Shown piece after piece: positions 17,805 through 25,636 of a DNA stretch of 64,000 nucleotides (its first letter is position 1; each line of letters starts with the position of its first letter). Under the pieces are notes generated by a model. It did not search any database, was not told the origin of the DNA, and saw only the letters and a program-made list of their open reading frames with translations. This DNA is from Terriglobales bacterium (GTDB lineage: Bacteria > Acidobacteriota > Terriglobia > Bryobacterales > Bryobacteraceae). Where the stretch lies: NCBI GenBank assembly GCA_027485675.1, contig JAIXQP010000042.1:166517-230516 (forward strand). Direction: 5' to 3'. Made by a program: the position numbers and the translations under genes.

Positions 17805-18611
17805 ATGCGACCCCTTTCGATCGTTCTCCTCCTGGCGGCCTCCCTAAGCGCTGCGGACCCCAACACCTTGACCCCCGAAGAAAAAGCCGCCGGCTGGAAG
17901 CTCCTCTTCGATGGCAAGTCCATGCAGGGCTGGAACGACATCCGCAAACAGACCCCGCCCGGCGACTCCTGGACCATCGAAGACGGCTGCCTCAAGTCCG
18001 TCCCCCATCCCAAGCTCCGCGAAGACCTTTTCACCGCCGCCAAGTACGGCGACTTTGAACTCGCCTTCGAATGGAAGGTCGCCTCCGGTAGCAATAGCGG
18101 CCTGAAGTACCGCATCCAGGACCGCTTCTGGATCGACGAAAATCGCATGAAGGACTACAAGAAGTTCGAAGACCTCGCCAACGACTACGCCACCAAGCGC
18201 AACGGCAACCGCGCCACCGGAACCCAGGAGTACATCGTCGGCTTCGAATATCAGGTCATCGACAACGGCGGCCACCGCGACGCCCAGCGCGGCGCCTACT
18301 ACCAGGCCGGCGCCCTCTACGGCATGGTCCCCGCCGCCCAACCCGCCGCGAAACCCGTCGGCGAATTCAACCAGGCCCGCATTCTCGTCAAGGGCAAGCA
18401 CTTCGAACACTGGCTCAACGGCGTCAAGGTCGCCGAAGGCGAAATGGACGCCCCCGCCGCCCTCGCCAAAACCGCCGACCGCTGGACCAAAGAGTCGCCC
18501 ATCTATAAGGCCCTCGCCACCCAGCCCGCCAAGCTCTGCCCCATCGCGCTCCAGAACCACAACGACGCGGCTTGGTTCCGCAATATCAAAATCCGGCCCC
18601 TCAAGAACTAG
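17805..18611 (+). CDS. DUF1080 protein (3-keto-disaccharide hydrolase/GH16-like)
   Basis: Signal peptide MRPLSIVLLLAASLSAAD followed by the DUF1080 concanavalin-like fold: WKLLFDGKSMQGWN, FELAFEWKVASGSNSGLKYR, EYQVIDN, and a terminal ALQNHNDAAWFRNIKIRPL. The family cleaves 3-keto glucosides or related sugars in Bacteroidetes and is abundant in Acidobacteria. The ATG at 17805 is preferred; a GTG at 17799 is also in frame. Its stop overlaps the stop of the convergent esterase by 4 bp. Confidence 0.88.
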   Translation: MRPLSIVLLLAASLSAADPNTLTPEEKAAGWKLLFDGKSMQGWNDIRKQTPPGDSWTIEDGCLKSVPHPKLREDLFTAAKYGDFELAFEWKVASGSNSGLKYRIQDRFWIDENRMKDYKKFEDLANDYATKRNGNRATGTQEYIVGFEYQVIDNGGHRDAQRGAYYQAGALYGMVPAAQPAAKPVGEFNQARILVKGKHFEHWLNGVKVAEGEMDAPAALAKTADRWTKESPIYKALATQPAKLCPIALQNHNDAAWFRNIKIRPLKN

Positions 18612-19690
18612 CGAAACAGCCGCGGAGCCAGCGTCGTCAAATAGCGGCGCCACACCAGCCACGTATGCGCCCCTTCGGTCACCACGTACTCGTGCTTCAC
18701 TCCGCGCTCCTTCAAAAACTCGACGAACTTGTTGTTCGCCGCGAACAAACCATCGTCCTTCCCGCAAGCGATCCAGAAGTCCTTTAACTTCGCATTCGCC
18801 TTCGCGTCCAGTCCCGGAAAGGTTGCCGCCAGATCCGGCGGCAATCCGCCCGAACTGAACGCCCCCAGGTGCGAAAACACCTCCAGCCGGTTCAACCCGA
18901 TGAACAGAGTCTCCGCGCCGCCCATCGAAAGACCCGCCAGCGCCCGGTGGCTCCGGTCCGCATTCACGCGATACGCCTTCTCCACGAGCGGGATAATCTC
19001 TTTCGTCAACGACTCCCGGAACAGCTCAAAGCTCTTAAAGCGCAGCTCCCGGTTCAACAGCACCCCCGAATCGCCGTACCCCAGCGGCATCACCACCAGC
19101 ATCGGCTTCGCCTTCCCCTCGGCAATCAGGTTGTCGAGGATGAAGTGCGCCTGCCCCACCGCCGTCCAACCCCGCGCGTCGTCGCTGAAGCCGTGCAGCA
19201 GATACAGCACCGGGTACTTCGTCTTGCCCTTCGGGTCATAGCCCGGCGGCGTGTAGACGTACAGGTCCCGCGCCTCCCGGCAGATGGCCGAGTCGTAGAA
19301 ATGCCGATGCACGGCCCCGTGCGGCACGTTCCGCCGCTCCCAAGCCAGCGACGCGTCCGCCGTCGGCACATGGAACATGCTCGTCGTCCCCAGCAGGTTC
19401 GGCTTCATGCTCGGGTTCACCGGATCAATCAGGCTCACCCCGTCCGCGTTGAACGAGTAGCCGTACAGGTCCGGCTCCAGCGCCTCCGTCGTAATCGACC
19501 AAACGCCGTTCTCCCCCTTCGTCATCTCCGCCGGCCGCGCGCCCTCGCGGTTCAACATCACCTTCGCCGCGTTCGGCGCCCGGAACCGCAGCGTCACCCG
19601 CCGGTCCGCGTGCACCTCCGGCGAAACAATCCGGGCCGGCGGCCCTTGGGCCAATAACGTCCAGGGGACTAGAAAGAGCAGTGTGCGCAT
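18608..19690 (-). CDS. Secreted esterase with N-terminal early-set domain
   Basis: 360 residues: signal peptide (MRTLLFLVPWTLLAQ), an Ig-like early-set/CBM48-type module (about 20-110) with DLYGYSFNADG, then a PF00756 esterase with LYVYTPPGYDP, VLYLLHGFSDD and nucleophile LAGLSMGGAETL. This arrangement is common in xylan/feruloyl esterases of the enterochelin-esterase clan. C-terminal CGKDDGLF supplies the Asp and GAHTW the catalytic His. Divergent from the acetamidase operon by 28 bp. Substrate inferred only from the family. Confidence 0.88.
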   Translation of the reverse strand: MRTLLFLVPWTLLAQGPPARIVSPEVHADRRVTLRFRAPNAAKVMLNREGARPAEMTKGENGVWSITTEALEPDLYGYSFNADGVSLIDPVNPSMKPNLLGTTSMFHVPTADASLAWERRNVPHGAVHRHFYDSAICREARDLYVYTPPGYDPKGKTKYPVLYLLHGFSDDARGWTAVGQAHFILDNLIAEGKAKPMLVVMPLGYGDSGVLLNRELRFKSFELFRESLTKEIIPLVEKAYRVNADRSHRALAGLSMGGAETLFIGLNRLEVFSHLGAFSSGGLPPDLAATFPGLDAKANAKLKDFWIACGKDDGLFAANNKFVEFLKERGVKHEYVVTEGAHTWLVWRRYLTTLAPRLFR

Positions 19691-19718
19691 CGTGAATGGA
19701 TTCTATCCTGGATGAAAC

Positions 19719-20597
19719 ATGGAACACGTTACCCTAGGCCGGCTCTGCTACGAGTTCAATCGCTTCGACCAACCTCGCGTTCGCGTCGAACCCGGCGCCC
19801 GTCTCCGCGTCGAAAGCCAGGACGCCTTCTCCGGCCAGATCCGCACCGAAGCCGACGTGCGCAACAAAGCCACCATGCCGTACTCCAATCCCACCACCGG
19901 CCCCATCTTCGTCCACGGCGCCGAAAAGGGGGACACCCTGGCCGTCACCATCCATAGCATCCGCCCCACCCTCGGCCAATGCTTCACCCGCACCTCCGAC
20001 CCCAAAATGCTCGCCGAATGGCTCGGCGCCGATTGCCCGCCCGGCACCCACGTCTGCGAGATTTCCGACGGCGTCATCCACTGGAGCGCCCACGCCAAAA
20101 TCCCCTACCGCCCCATGCTCGGCTGCATCGGCACCGCCCCCGATTGGGGCGTCCCCACGACGAACCCCGCCGGCCCCCACGGCGGCAACATGGACATCGT
20201 CGAAGTCGCCGAAGGCGCCACGCTCTATCTCCCCGTCTTCGTCCCCGGCGCCCTGCTCTATCTCGGCGACGCCCACGCCGCCATGGGCCACGGCGAACTC
20301 TCCGCCTCCGGCCTCGAAATGCCCGCCGAAACCGAAATCACCGTCGACCTCAAAAAGGGCTTCGCCATCCCCGGCCCCCGCATCGAAACGGCCGACGAGA
20401 TCGTCTGCATCTCCTCCGCCACGCCCCTCGAACGCGGCATCGCCCAAGCCTACGCCTGGCTCATCCTCTGGATGGAGCAGGCCTATGGCTGGGACCGCTG
20501 GAAAGCCTACGATCTGCTCACCCACACCGGCCAGATCTCCGTCGGCTACTATCAATCCGGCGCCGTGGCCGCCAAGGTCGCCAAGAGGTATCTATGA
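19719..20597 (+). CDS. Acetamidase/formamidase family protein
   Basis: 292 residues covering the whole FmdA/AmdA fold: NKATMPYSNPTTGPIFVHGAEKGD-type core (split here to short motifs GPIFVHGAEKGDTL and HVCEISDG), MLGCIGTAPDW, PAGPHGGNMDIVE and YLGDAHAAMGHGELSASGLEM. These are the signature elements of the amidase family that hydrolyses formamide or short amides. It starts a three-gene operon: its stop overlaps the ATG of the next gene (ATGA), and that gene is joined the same way to an amidohydrolase. The context points to catabolism of an amide- or lactam-containing metabolite. Confidence 0.9.
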   Translation: MEHVTLGRLCYEFNRFDQPRVRVEPGARLRVESQDAFSGQIRTEADVRNKATMPYSNPTTGPIFVHGAEKGDTLAVTIHSIRPTLGQCFTRTSDPKMLAEWLGADCPPGTHVCEISDGVIHWSAHAKIPYRPMLGCIGTAPDWGVPTTNPAGPHGGNMDIVEVAEGATLYLPVFVPGALLYLGDAHAAMGHGELSASGLEMPAETEITVDLKKGFAIPGPRIETADEIVCISSATPLERGIAQAYAWLILWMEQAYGWDRWKAYDLLTHTGQISVGYYQSGAVAAKVAKRYL

Positions 20598-21715
20598 GCG
20601 GCTCCCGCATCCGCCAGGTCGAAGTCTTCGCCATCCGCGCCCCCCGCAAGGAAGCGGTACGCTCCGGCCTCAACCTCGCCGACCCCGTCACCGCCTCCGA
20701 GTTCGGCATCATCCGCCTGCTCACTGAAGATGGCGTCGAAGGCCTCGGCGAAATCTCCATCACCTTCCCCCGCATCGGCCACTCCCTCTGCCACGCCGCC
20801 CGCAAGCTCATCGGCCCCGCCATCACCGGCATGGACGCCCTGGCCACCCCCACCGTCCTCGCCGAAATCGACCGTGTCCTCGGCGGCGAACTCAGCGCCC
20901 CCTATCTCCGCTCCGCCTTCGAAATGGCCCTCCTCGACTTAACCGGCCGCCACTTCGGCGTCCCCGCCTGGGCCCTCCTCGGCGGCCAGCGCCGCGAACG
21001 CGCGCCCCTCGCCTGGGGCATCTATCAAAAGTCCCCGGAAGAAATGGCCGCCGATGCCGCCGCCGGCCGCGCCGACGGTTTCCAAGCCATCAAGCTCAAA
21101 GTAGGCCGCGAACTCTCGGCCGACCTCGCCGCCGTCGAAGCCGTCGCTCGCGCCGTCGATCTCCCCCTGCGCCTCGATGCCAACATGGCCTGGCGCACCG
21201 TCCCCGAAGCCGCCCGCGCCATGCGCACCCTCGCCGCCGCCGCGCCCGTCGCCTGGTTCGAACAACCCCTCGGCCGCCGCAATCTCGAAGGAGCCCGCGC
21301 CCTCCGCCTGCAGACCGGCCTGCCCGTCATGGCCGACGAAAGCTGCCACACGCTCCGCGACGCCTACGACCTCGCCCGCGCCGAAGCCGCCGACATCTGG
21401 AACGTCTACGTCAGCGAAGCCGGCGGCCTCCGCGCCGCCGCGGAAATCTTCGCCCTCGGCGCCGCCATCGGCGTACCCTGCATCCTCGGCAGTCAGGCCG
21501 AAATGGGCATCGCCACCGCCGCCTGCGCCCACTTGGCCGTTGCCCTGCCCGAACTGCCCTATCCCATTGAGACCTTCGGTCCCCTGCGCTACGCCCGCGA
21601 TATCATCGCTGGACCCGGCATGATCGCCGATGGCTGGTTGACCCCGCCGGAAGGCCCGGGCCTCGGCGTGGAGCTCGATTGGGATGCCCTACGAACCATG
21701 GAGGTAAAGGAATGA
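20594..21715 (+). CDS. Enolase-superfamily enzyme (mandelate racemase/muconate lactonizing type)
   Basis: 373 residues with capping domain and barrel. AIKLKVG (K167, K169) gives the KxK motif. Metal ligands appear as D195 (LRLDAN), E223 (WFEQP) and D248 (MADES). The position where muconate-lactonizing relatives carry the second catalytic lysine reads NVYVSEAGG, with Tyr272 in place of Lys, so the chemistry may be one-base (dehydratase or epimerase-like) or altered. ATGA overlap with the acetamidase and RBS AGAGG at the start. Function within the operon is unknown. Confidence 0.85.
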   Translation: MSGSRIRQVEVFAIRAPRKEAVRSGLNLADPVTASEFGIIRLLTEDGVEGLGEISITFPRIGHSLCHAARKLIGPAITGMDALATPTVLAEIDRVLGGELSAPYLRSAFEMALLDLTGRHFGVPAWALLGGQRRERAPLAWGIYQKSPEEMAADAAAGRADGFQAIKLKVGRELSADLAAVEAVARAVDLPLRLDANMAWRTVPEAARAMRTLAAAAPVAWFEQPLGRRNLEGARALRLQTGLPVMADESCHTLRDAYDLARAEAADIWNVYVSEAGGLRAAAEIFALGAAIGVPCILGSQAEMGIATAACAHLAVALPELPYPIETFGPLRYARDIIAGPGMIADGWLTPPEGPGLGVELDWDALRTMEVKE

Positions 21716-22614
21716 GCGAAAGAAAGATGATCGACTGCCACACGCACTTGATGTGGTATCCGGACCACATCAGCGAGCAGTATGCCGAAGAGGCCCTGGC
21801 CTCAAAACTCGTCAAGCTCAAACGCAGCGGCGGCCTGGCCTACTCCGCAAATCTCGATAAACACGTCTACGACTCGACGCCCGAGACCCACTGGAAAGCC
21901 TCCGAAGAGATGTCCCACGTCGTCGTCTTCGGCCTGCAAGCCAAAGCCTGCGGCCTCGATATCCCCAACGAAGTCATCGCCCACTACGTCGCCCAACACC
22001 CCGAAAAAATGGAAGGCTGGGCCAGCGTCGATCCCAACCGCCCCGACTGCATCGAGCACCTCGACTACTGCGTCAACACCCTCAAGCTCAAAGGGCTCAA
22101 GCTCGGCCCCGTCTATCAACACTTCGACCCGCAGGACCGCAAACACTGGCCCTTCTTCAAACGCGTCCAGCAGCTCGGCCTCCCCACCATGTGGCACCAG
22201 GGCACCACCTTCCCCTCCGCCGCCAAGCTCAAATGGGGCCTGCCCCTGCAGCTCGAAGACCTCGCCATGGACTTCCCCGACATGAAGATGATCGTCGCCC
22301 ACCTCGGCCATCCCTGGGAGACCGACCTCATCGTCCTCATCCGCAAGTGCCCCAACATGTACGCCGATATCAGCGCCGTCCACTACCGTCCCTGGCGCTA
22401 CTGGCAAGCCATGGTCACCGCCATGGAGTACGGCGTCGAGCACAAGATTCTCCCCGGCTCGGACTTCCCTTCCGGCACCATGGCCAACATCGTCGCCGGC
22501 CTCCGCAACGTCAATCAGGTGGTCGCCGGCACCAACCTGCCCAAGGTTCCCGACGAGGTCCAGGACATGATCCTCTACGAGAACTGGAAGGCCTTCTTCC
22601 CCCACTGGGCCTGA
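21712..22614 (+). CDS. Amidohydrolase 2 (PF04909) family protein
   Basis: Starts MSERKMIDCHTHL, the HxH metal motif of the TIM-barrel amidohydrolase-2 family, which also includes decarboxylases such as ACMSD. Further ligands are plausible in TMWHQGTTF, MIVAHLGHPWETD and ILPGSDFPSG. The ATG at 21712 has a strong GGAGG upstream and overlaps the previous stop as ATGA. It is the last gene of the 19719-22614 operon. With an amidase and an enolase-superfamily enzyme, a lactone or lactam breakdown pathway is plausible but inferred. The stop region is duplicated directly downstream (see repeat at 22610). Confidence 0.87.
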   Translation: MSERKMIDCHTHLMWYPDHISEQYAEEALASKLVKLKRSGGLAYSANLDKHVYDSTPETHWKASEEMSHVVVFGLQAKACGLDIPNEVIAHYVAQHPEKMEGWASVDPNRPDCIEHLDYCVNTLKLKGLKLGPVYQHFDPQDRKHWPFFKRVQQLGLPTMWHQGTTFPSAAKLKWGLPLQLEDLAMDFPDMKMIVAHLGHPWETDLIVLIRKCPNMYADISAVHYRPWRYWQAMVTAMEYGVEHKILPGSDFPSGTMANIVAGLRNVNQVVAGTNLPKVPDEVQDMILYENWKAFFPHWA

Positions 22615-22633
22615 CGCATGGCCTGACGCATGA
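22610..22633 (+). repeat. 12-bp tandem duplication covering a stop codon
   Basis: Two perfect copies of GCCTGACGCATG lie end to end. The first contains the TGA stop of the amidohydrolase gene; the second repeats the last Ala codon and stop and ends with the ATG used by the next gene (22630). Confidence 0.9.
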
Positions 22634-23187
22634 CCCAATCGCGCCGCTGGATGCCGCTGTGGGCCGGGTTGATCCTGACGGCCGTCGCCGGGGCCGCCCA
22701 ATGGCTGCTCTGGACCGGCGGCCCCACGCTGCGCCCCGGCGTGGGGCCCTTCACCCTGCTCACCTATCTCGGCCTCGTCGCCCTCTGCAACCGCACCCGG
22801 ATGACGGTGCGCCCGGAGGGCGTCGAGCTCCGCCGCGGCCCCCTGCCCACCGGAGCCGCCAGCGAGTGGATCCCCCGCGAACAGATCGCCGGCGGCTATT
22901 GGCGCTGGAACGTCCAAAATCCCCAGTCCGGTGACGTCTCGCACTGGGAAGCGGGCATCATCCGTCGGGATGGCCGCTGGCTGCGCAGCCCGGCCCACTT
23001 CGCCACCGAAATGCAGGCGGCCCAGCAGACCGCCGCCATGCTCGGCATCCTCGGCCTGCAACAGATGCAGCGTGTCGAAGGATTCCCGCCCAAGCCGGAC
23101 CGCCGAGCCGGTCTCACCCTCGTCTTCTGGATGCTCCTCGCGTTCTTGGCCCTAGGCTCTGCGGTAGTGCTCGAGTATCGCCGGTAA
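22630..23187 (+). CDS. Hypothetical membrane protein
   Basis: 185 residues, not recognised. Two hydrophobic segments near the N-terminus (about 9-28 and 38-53), a soluble middle with EGVELRRGPLP and WIPREQIAGGYWRW that resembles a PH-like photosynthetic-reaction or bPH2-type module, and a C-terminal transmembrane helix (about 161-180). Starts at the ATG inside a 12-bp tandem repeat 16 bp after the amidohydrolase stop, so it may be cotranscribed. Overlaps the convergent membrane protein by 36 bp. Confidence 0.65.
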   Translation: MTQSRRWMPLWAGLILTAVAGAAQWLLWTGGPTLRPGVGPFTLLTYLGLVALCNRTRMTVRPEGVELRRGPLPTGAASEWIPREQIAGGYWRWNVQNPQSGDVSHWEAGIIRRDGRWLRSPAHFATEMQAAQQTAAMLGILGLQQMQRVEGFPPKPDRRAGLTLVFWMLLAFLALGSAVVLEYRR

Positions 23188-23538
23188 CAAGCCAAACACC
23201 AGCAGGGCCCCGTAGTACGCCACCGCATTCACCGGCTCGCGATGCAGGAACACCTCAGCTACCGTCATCTGCCGGAGAAACACCCCCACCCCCGTCTCCG
23301 CCCCCAACGTCAACGCCAACGCCAGCAGCCCCGCCGCCAGTGCCTTCCCCTTCGCCATCCGCGGCGTCAGCCATCGCGCCGCCAGCCAGATCGCCACCAG
23401 CATCAACGGCGTCTCCAGCAACTCCGCCCTCGGCGCTCCCAGCCGCGGAACTACCAACAGCGTCCGCACCACCCCAAAAACGAAACCGGCCCCGAATACC
23501 AGAAGAAAGTACACGAGGCCGGCGCGTAAGGGAGGCAT
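23152..23538 (-). CDS. Small four-helix membrane protein, unknown
   Basis: 128 residues with four hydrophobic segments, starting MPPLRAGLVYFLLVFGAGF. No motif identifies a function, although similar proteins of this size are scattered through proteobacteria and acidobacteria. Its ATG overlaps the stop of the upstream barrel protein as TAATG, so the two are translationally coupled. Its 3' end overlaps the convergent gene at 22630-23187 by 36 bp. Confidence 0.7.
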   Translation of the reverse strand: MPPLRAGLVYFLLVFGAGFVFGVVRTLLVVPRLGAPRAELLETPLMLVAIWLAARWLTPRMAKGKALAAGLLALALTLGAETGVGVFLRQMTVAEVFLHREPVNAVAYYGALLVFGLLPAILEHYRRA

Positions 23539-24335
23539 TAGAATCCGATCGTTATCATCGCCTCAATCTGATTGCGCTTGCTCACCGTCGAAAACGAATC
23601 GAACGTCTCTCCCATCCAACGCGTGTAGCGCACGCTCGGCATCACGCGAATGCCAAACGGATCGATCAACTGCCCGCCGAAACCGGCAATCACCCCGCGC
23701 ACCCCGCTCTTCGCGGTCGTCGGGTTGCAGCAGTTCGGCTCCGTGTCCCCCAGCGTCGTCACCACCGACGACTTCAAGTTCGATACGTTCCGCTGCACAA
23801 TGCCGCCTTCGAGGAACCAGCGCCCGCCCGCCCGCGTCCGGTCTTTGCCGAAGTAGCGAATCGTCAGCGGAATATCGTAAAACCGCGCCCGCGTGTCTTC
23901 AAAAATCGTCGAGTAGCGGCGATCATCAATGGCCGTCGTCGGGTTGTCCGTCCCGCTCAAAACCTCCCCGTTCCGCGTAAACGCCACCCGCCGCATCACG
24001 ATCCCCGCCGTCACCGCGAACCGGTTCGTCACGAGAATCTGCAACATGCCCGTATAGCCCACACGCTGCCGCTGCGCCGTCGTCGCATAGTTGCCCGTGG
24101 TCGGCGGCGGCGGTGTCGTCGTCGACCGCTGCAGCGTCCCGTTGTTGATCGTGTCGAGAGCAATCACCGACAATCCCACCCCCAGGCTCAACCGGCGCAC
24201 GTAGTTGATGCGCTTCTCAGAAGCCTGTGTGTTCGAGGAAGAAGGCGCCGGCGTTTGCGCTTGAGCGTGGAGTCCGGCAACACCCAGACAGAACATCGCC
24301 AGGAGGGTGGCGGACCGTTTCGAAATATTCAACAT
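23538..24335 (-). CDS. Outer-membrane beta-barrel protein
   Basis: About 265 residues from ATG 24335 (MLNISKRSATLLAMFCLGVAG is a signal peptide; the frame also opens at 24371). After a Pro/Ser/Thr-rich linker come alternating amphipathic strands (RLSLGVGLSVIAL, RFAVTAGIVMRRVAF, RFYDIPLTIRYFG, GIRVMPSVRYTRW) ending in ITIGF, the C-terminal aromatic typical of BAM substrates. Size fits an OmpW/PorT-like 8-strand barrel. Function unknown; coupled to the small membrane protein downstream. Confidence 0.78.
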   Translation of the reverse strand: MLNISKRSATLLAMFCLGVAGLHAQAQTPAPSSSNTQASEKRINYVRRLSLGVGLSVIALDTINNGTLQRSTTTPPPPTTGNYATTAQRQRVGYTGMLQILVTNRFAVTAGIVMRRVAFTRNGEVLSGTDNPTTAIDDRRYSTIFEDTRARFYDIPLTIRYFGKDRTRAGGRWFLEGGIVQRNVSNLKSSVVTTLGDTEPNCCNPTTAKSGVRGVIAGFGGQLIDPFGIRVMPSVRYTRWMGETFDSFSTVSKRNQIEAMITIGF

Positions 24336-24381
24336 TCGCTTACCTGCGATTTTACCGTACCCGTGATACAACCTTTAGACC

Positions 24382-25632
24382 ATGACTCCCAGCCGGACCC
24401 GTTACAAAGTTCTCGCCTTCGGGGTGGCCCTCGCCGCCATTACCTACATGGACCGCATTGCGATCTCCATCACCTCGAAGCAGGTCTCCCGGGATCTCGG
24501 CCTCACCGATCAGCAGATGGGCTTTGTTTTTAGCGCCTTTACGCTCGCCTACGGCCTCTTTGAAATCCCTACCGGCTGGTGGGGTGACAAGGTCGGCACC
24601 CGCAGCGTCCTCATGCGCATCGTCACCTGGTGGAGCGCCTTCACCATGCTCACCGCCGCCGCCTGGAGTTTCGGAAGTTTACTGGTCATTCGGTTTTTGT
24701 TCGGCATCGGCGAGGCCGGCGCCTGGCCCAACTCCGCCAAAACCTTCTCCCGCTGGTTCCCCAAAACCGAACGCGGCCGCGCCCAGGGCATCTTTTTCAT
24801 GGGCGCCCACGGCGGCGGAGCCTACTCCCCCCTCCTCATCGCCTGGCTCCTCACCTTCATGGAGTGGCGCACCGTCTTCCTCGTCCTCGGCTCCGTCGGC
24901 TTCGTCTGGGCCGCCCTCTGGTACCGCTGGTTCCGCAGTGAACCCGCCGATCATCCCGAAGTCAACGCCGCCGAACTCGCCCTCATCCTCGAAGGCCGCG
25001 AAGAACAAGCCGGCCACGGCGATGTCCCCTGGCTCAACATCATCAAGGATCGCAACGTCCTCCTGCTCTGCGTCATGTACTTCATCCAGAGCTACGCCTT
25101 CTACTTCTACCTCACCTGGATGCCCACCTACCTCGAACGCATCCGCGGCTTCAAAGCCACTGACCTCGGCCTCTTCGCCGGTGCCCCCATGGTCGCCTGC
25201 ATGGTCGCCGACCTCACCGGCGGCCTCGCCACCGACGCCATCACCAAACGCTTCGGCCTCCGCCTCGGCCGCACCATCGCCGGCGGCAGCGGCTTCATCT
25301 TCGCCGGCCTCTTCACGCTCCTCGGCGCCGCCGCCGCCGACCCCACCACCGCCGCCCTCTATCTCGCCCTCGGCGCCGGTTGGGGCGCCTTCTGCCTCGG
25401 CGCCGCCTGGGGCACCTGCATGGACATCGCCGGCCCCCACGCCGGCGTCGTCGGCGCTGTCATGAATACGGCCGGCCAAGTCGGCGGCTTCCTCAGCCCC
25501 ATCGTCCTCGCCCTGCTCATCCGCGAAAGCGGCGACTGGAATACGCCCCTCAACATCACCGGCGTCATGCTCGTCGTCGCCGCCCTCTGTTGGGTCTTCA
25601 TCAACCCCAACAAGCGCATCCGCTTACACTAG
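24382..25632 (+). CDS. MFS transporter, anion:cation symporter (hexuronate/glucarate) type
   Basis: 416 residues, twelve transmembrane helices. The opening YMDRIAISITSKQVSRDLGL and the loop GWWGDKVGTRSVL match the ACS branch of the major facilitator superfamily (ExuT/GudP-like), and RFLFGIGEAGAWPNSAK is diagnostic for it. Members import hexuronates, aldarates or related organic anions with protons. Starts 47 bp from the divergent barrel gene. The next gene (S10 peptidase) begins 4 bp after its stop, so they are probably cotranscribed. Confidence 0.9.
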   Translation: MTPSRTRYKVLAFGVALAAITYMDRIAISITSKQVSRDLGLTDQQMGFVFSAFTLAYGLFEIPTGWWGDKVGTRSVLMRIVTWWSAFTMLTAAAWSFGSLLVIRFLFGIGEAGAWPNSAKTFSRWFPKTERGRAQGIFFMGAHGGGAYSPLLIAWLLTFMEWRTVFLVLGSVGFVWAALWYRWFRSEPADHPEVNAAELALILEGREEQAGHGDVPWLNIIKDRNVLLLCVMYFIQSYAFYFYLTWMPTYLERIRGFKATDLGLFAGAPMVACMVADLTGGLATDAITKRFGLRLGRTIAGGSGFIFAGLFTLLGAAAADPTTAALYLALGAGWGAFCLGAAWGTCMDIAGPHAGVVGAVMNTAGQVGGFLSPIVLALLIRESGDWNTPLNITGVMLVVAALCWVFINPNKRIRLH

Positions 25633-25636
25633 CCAT

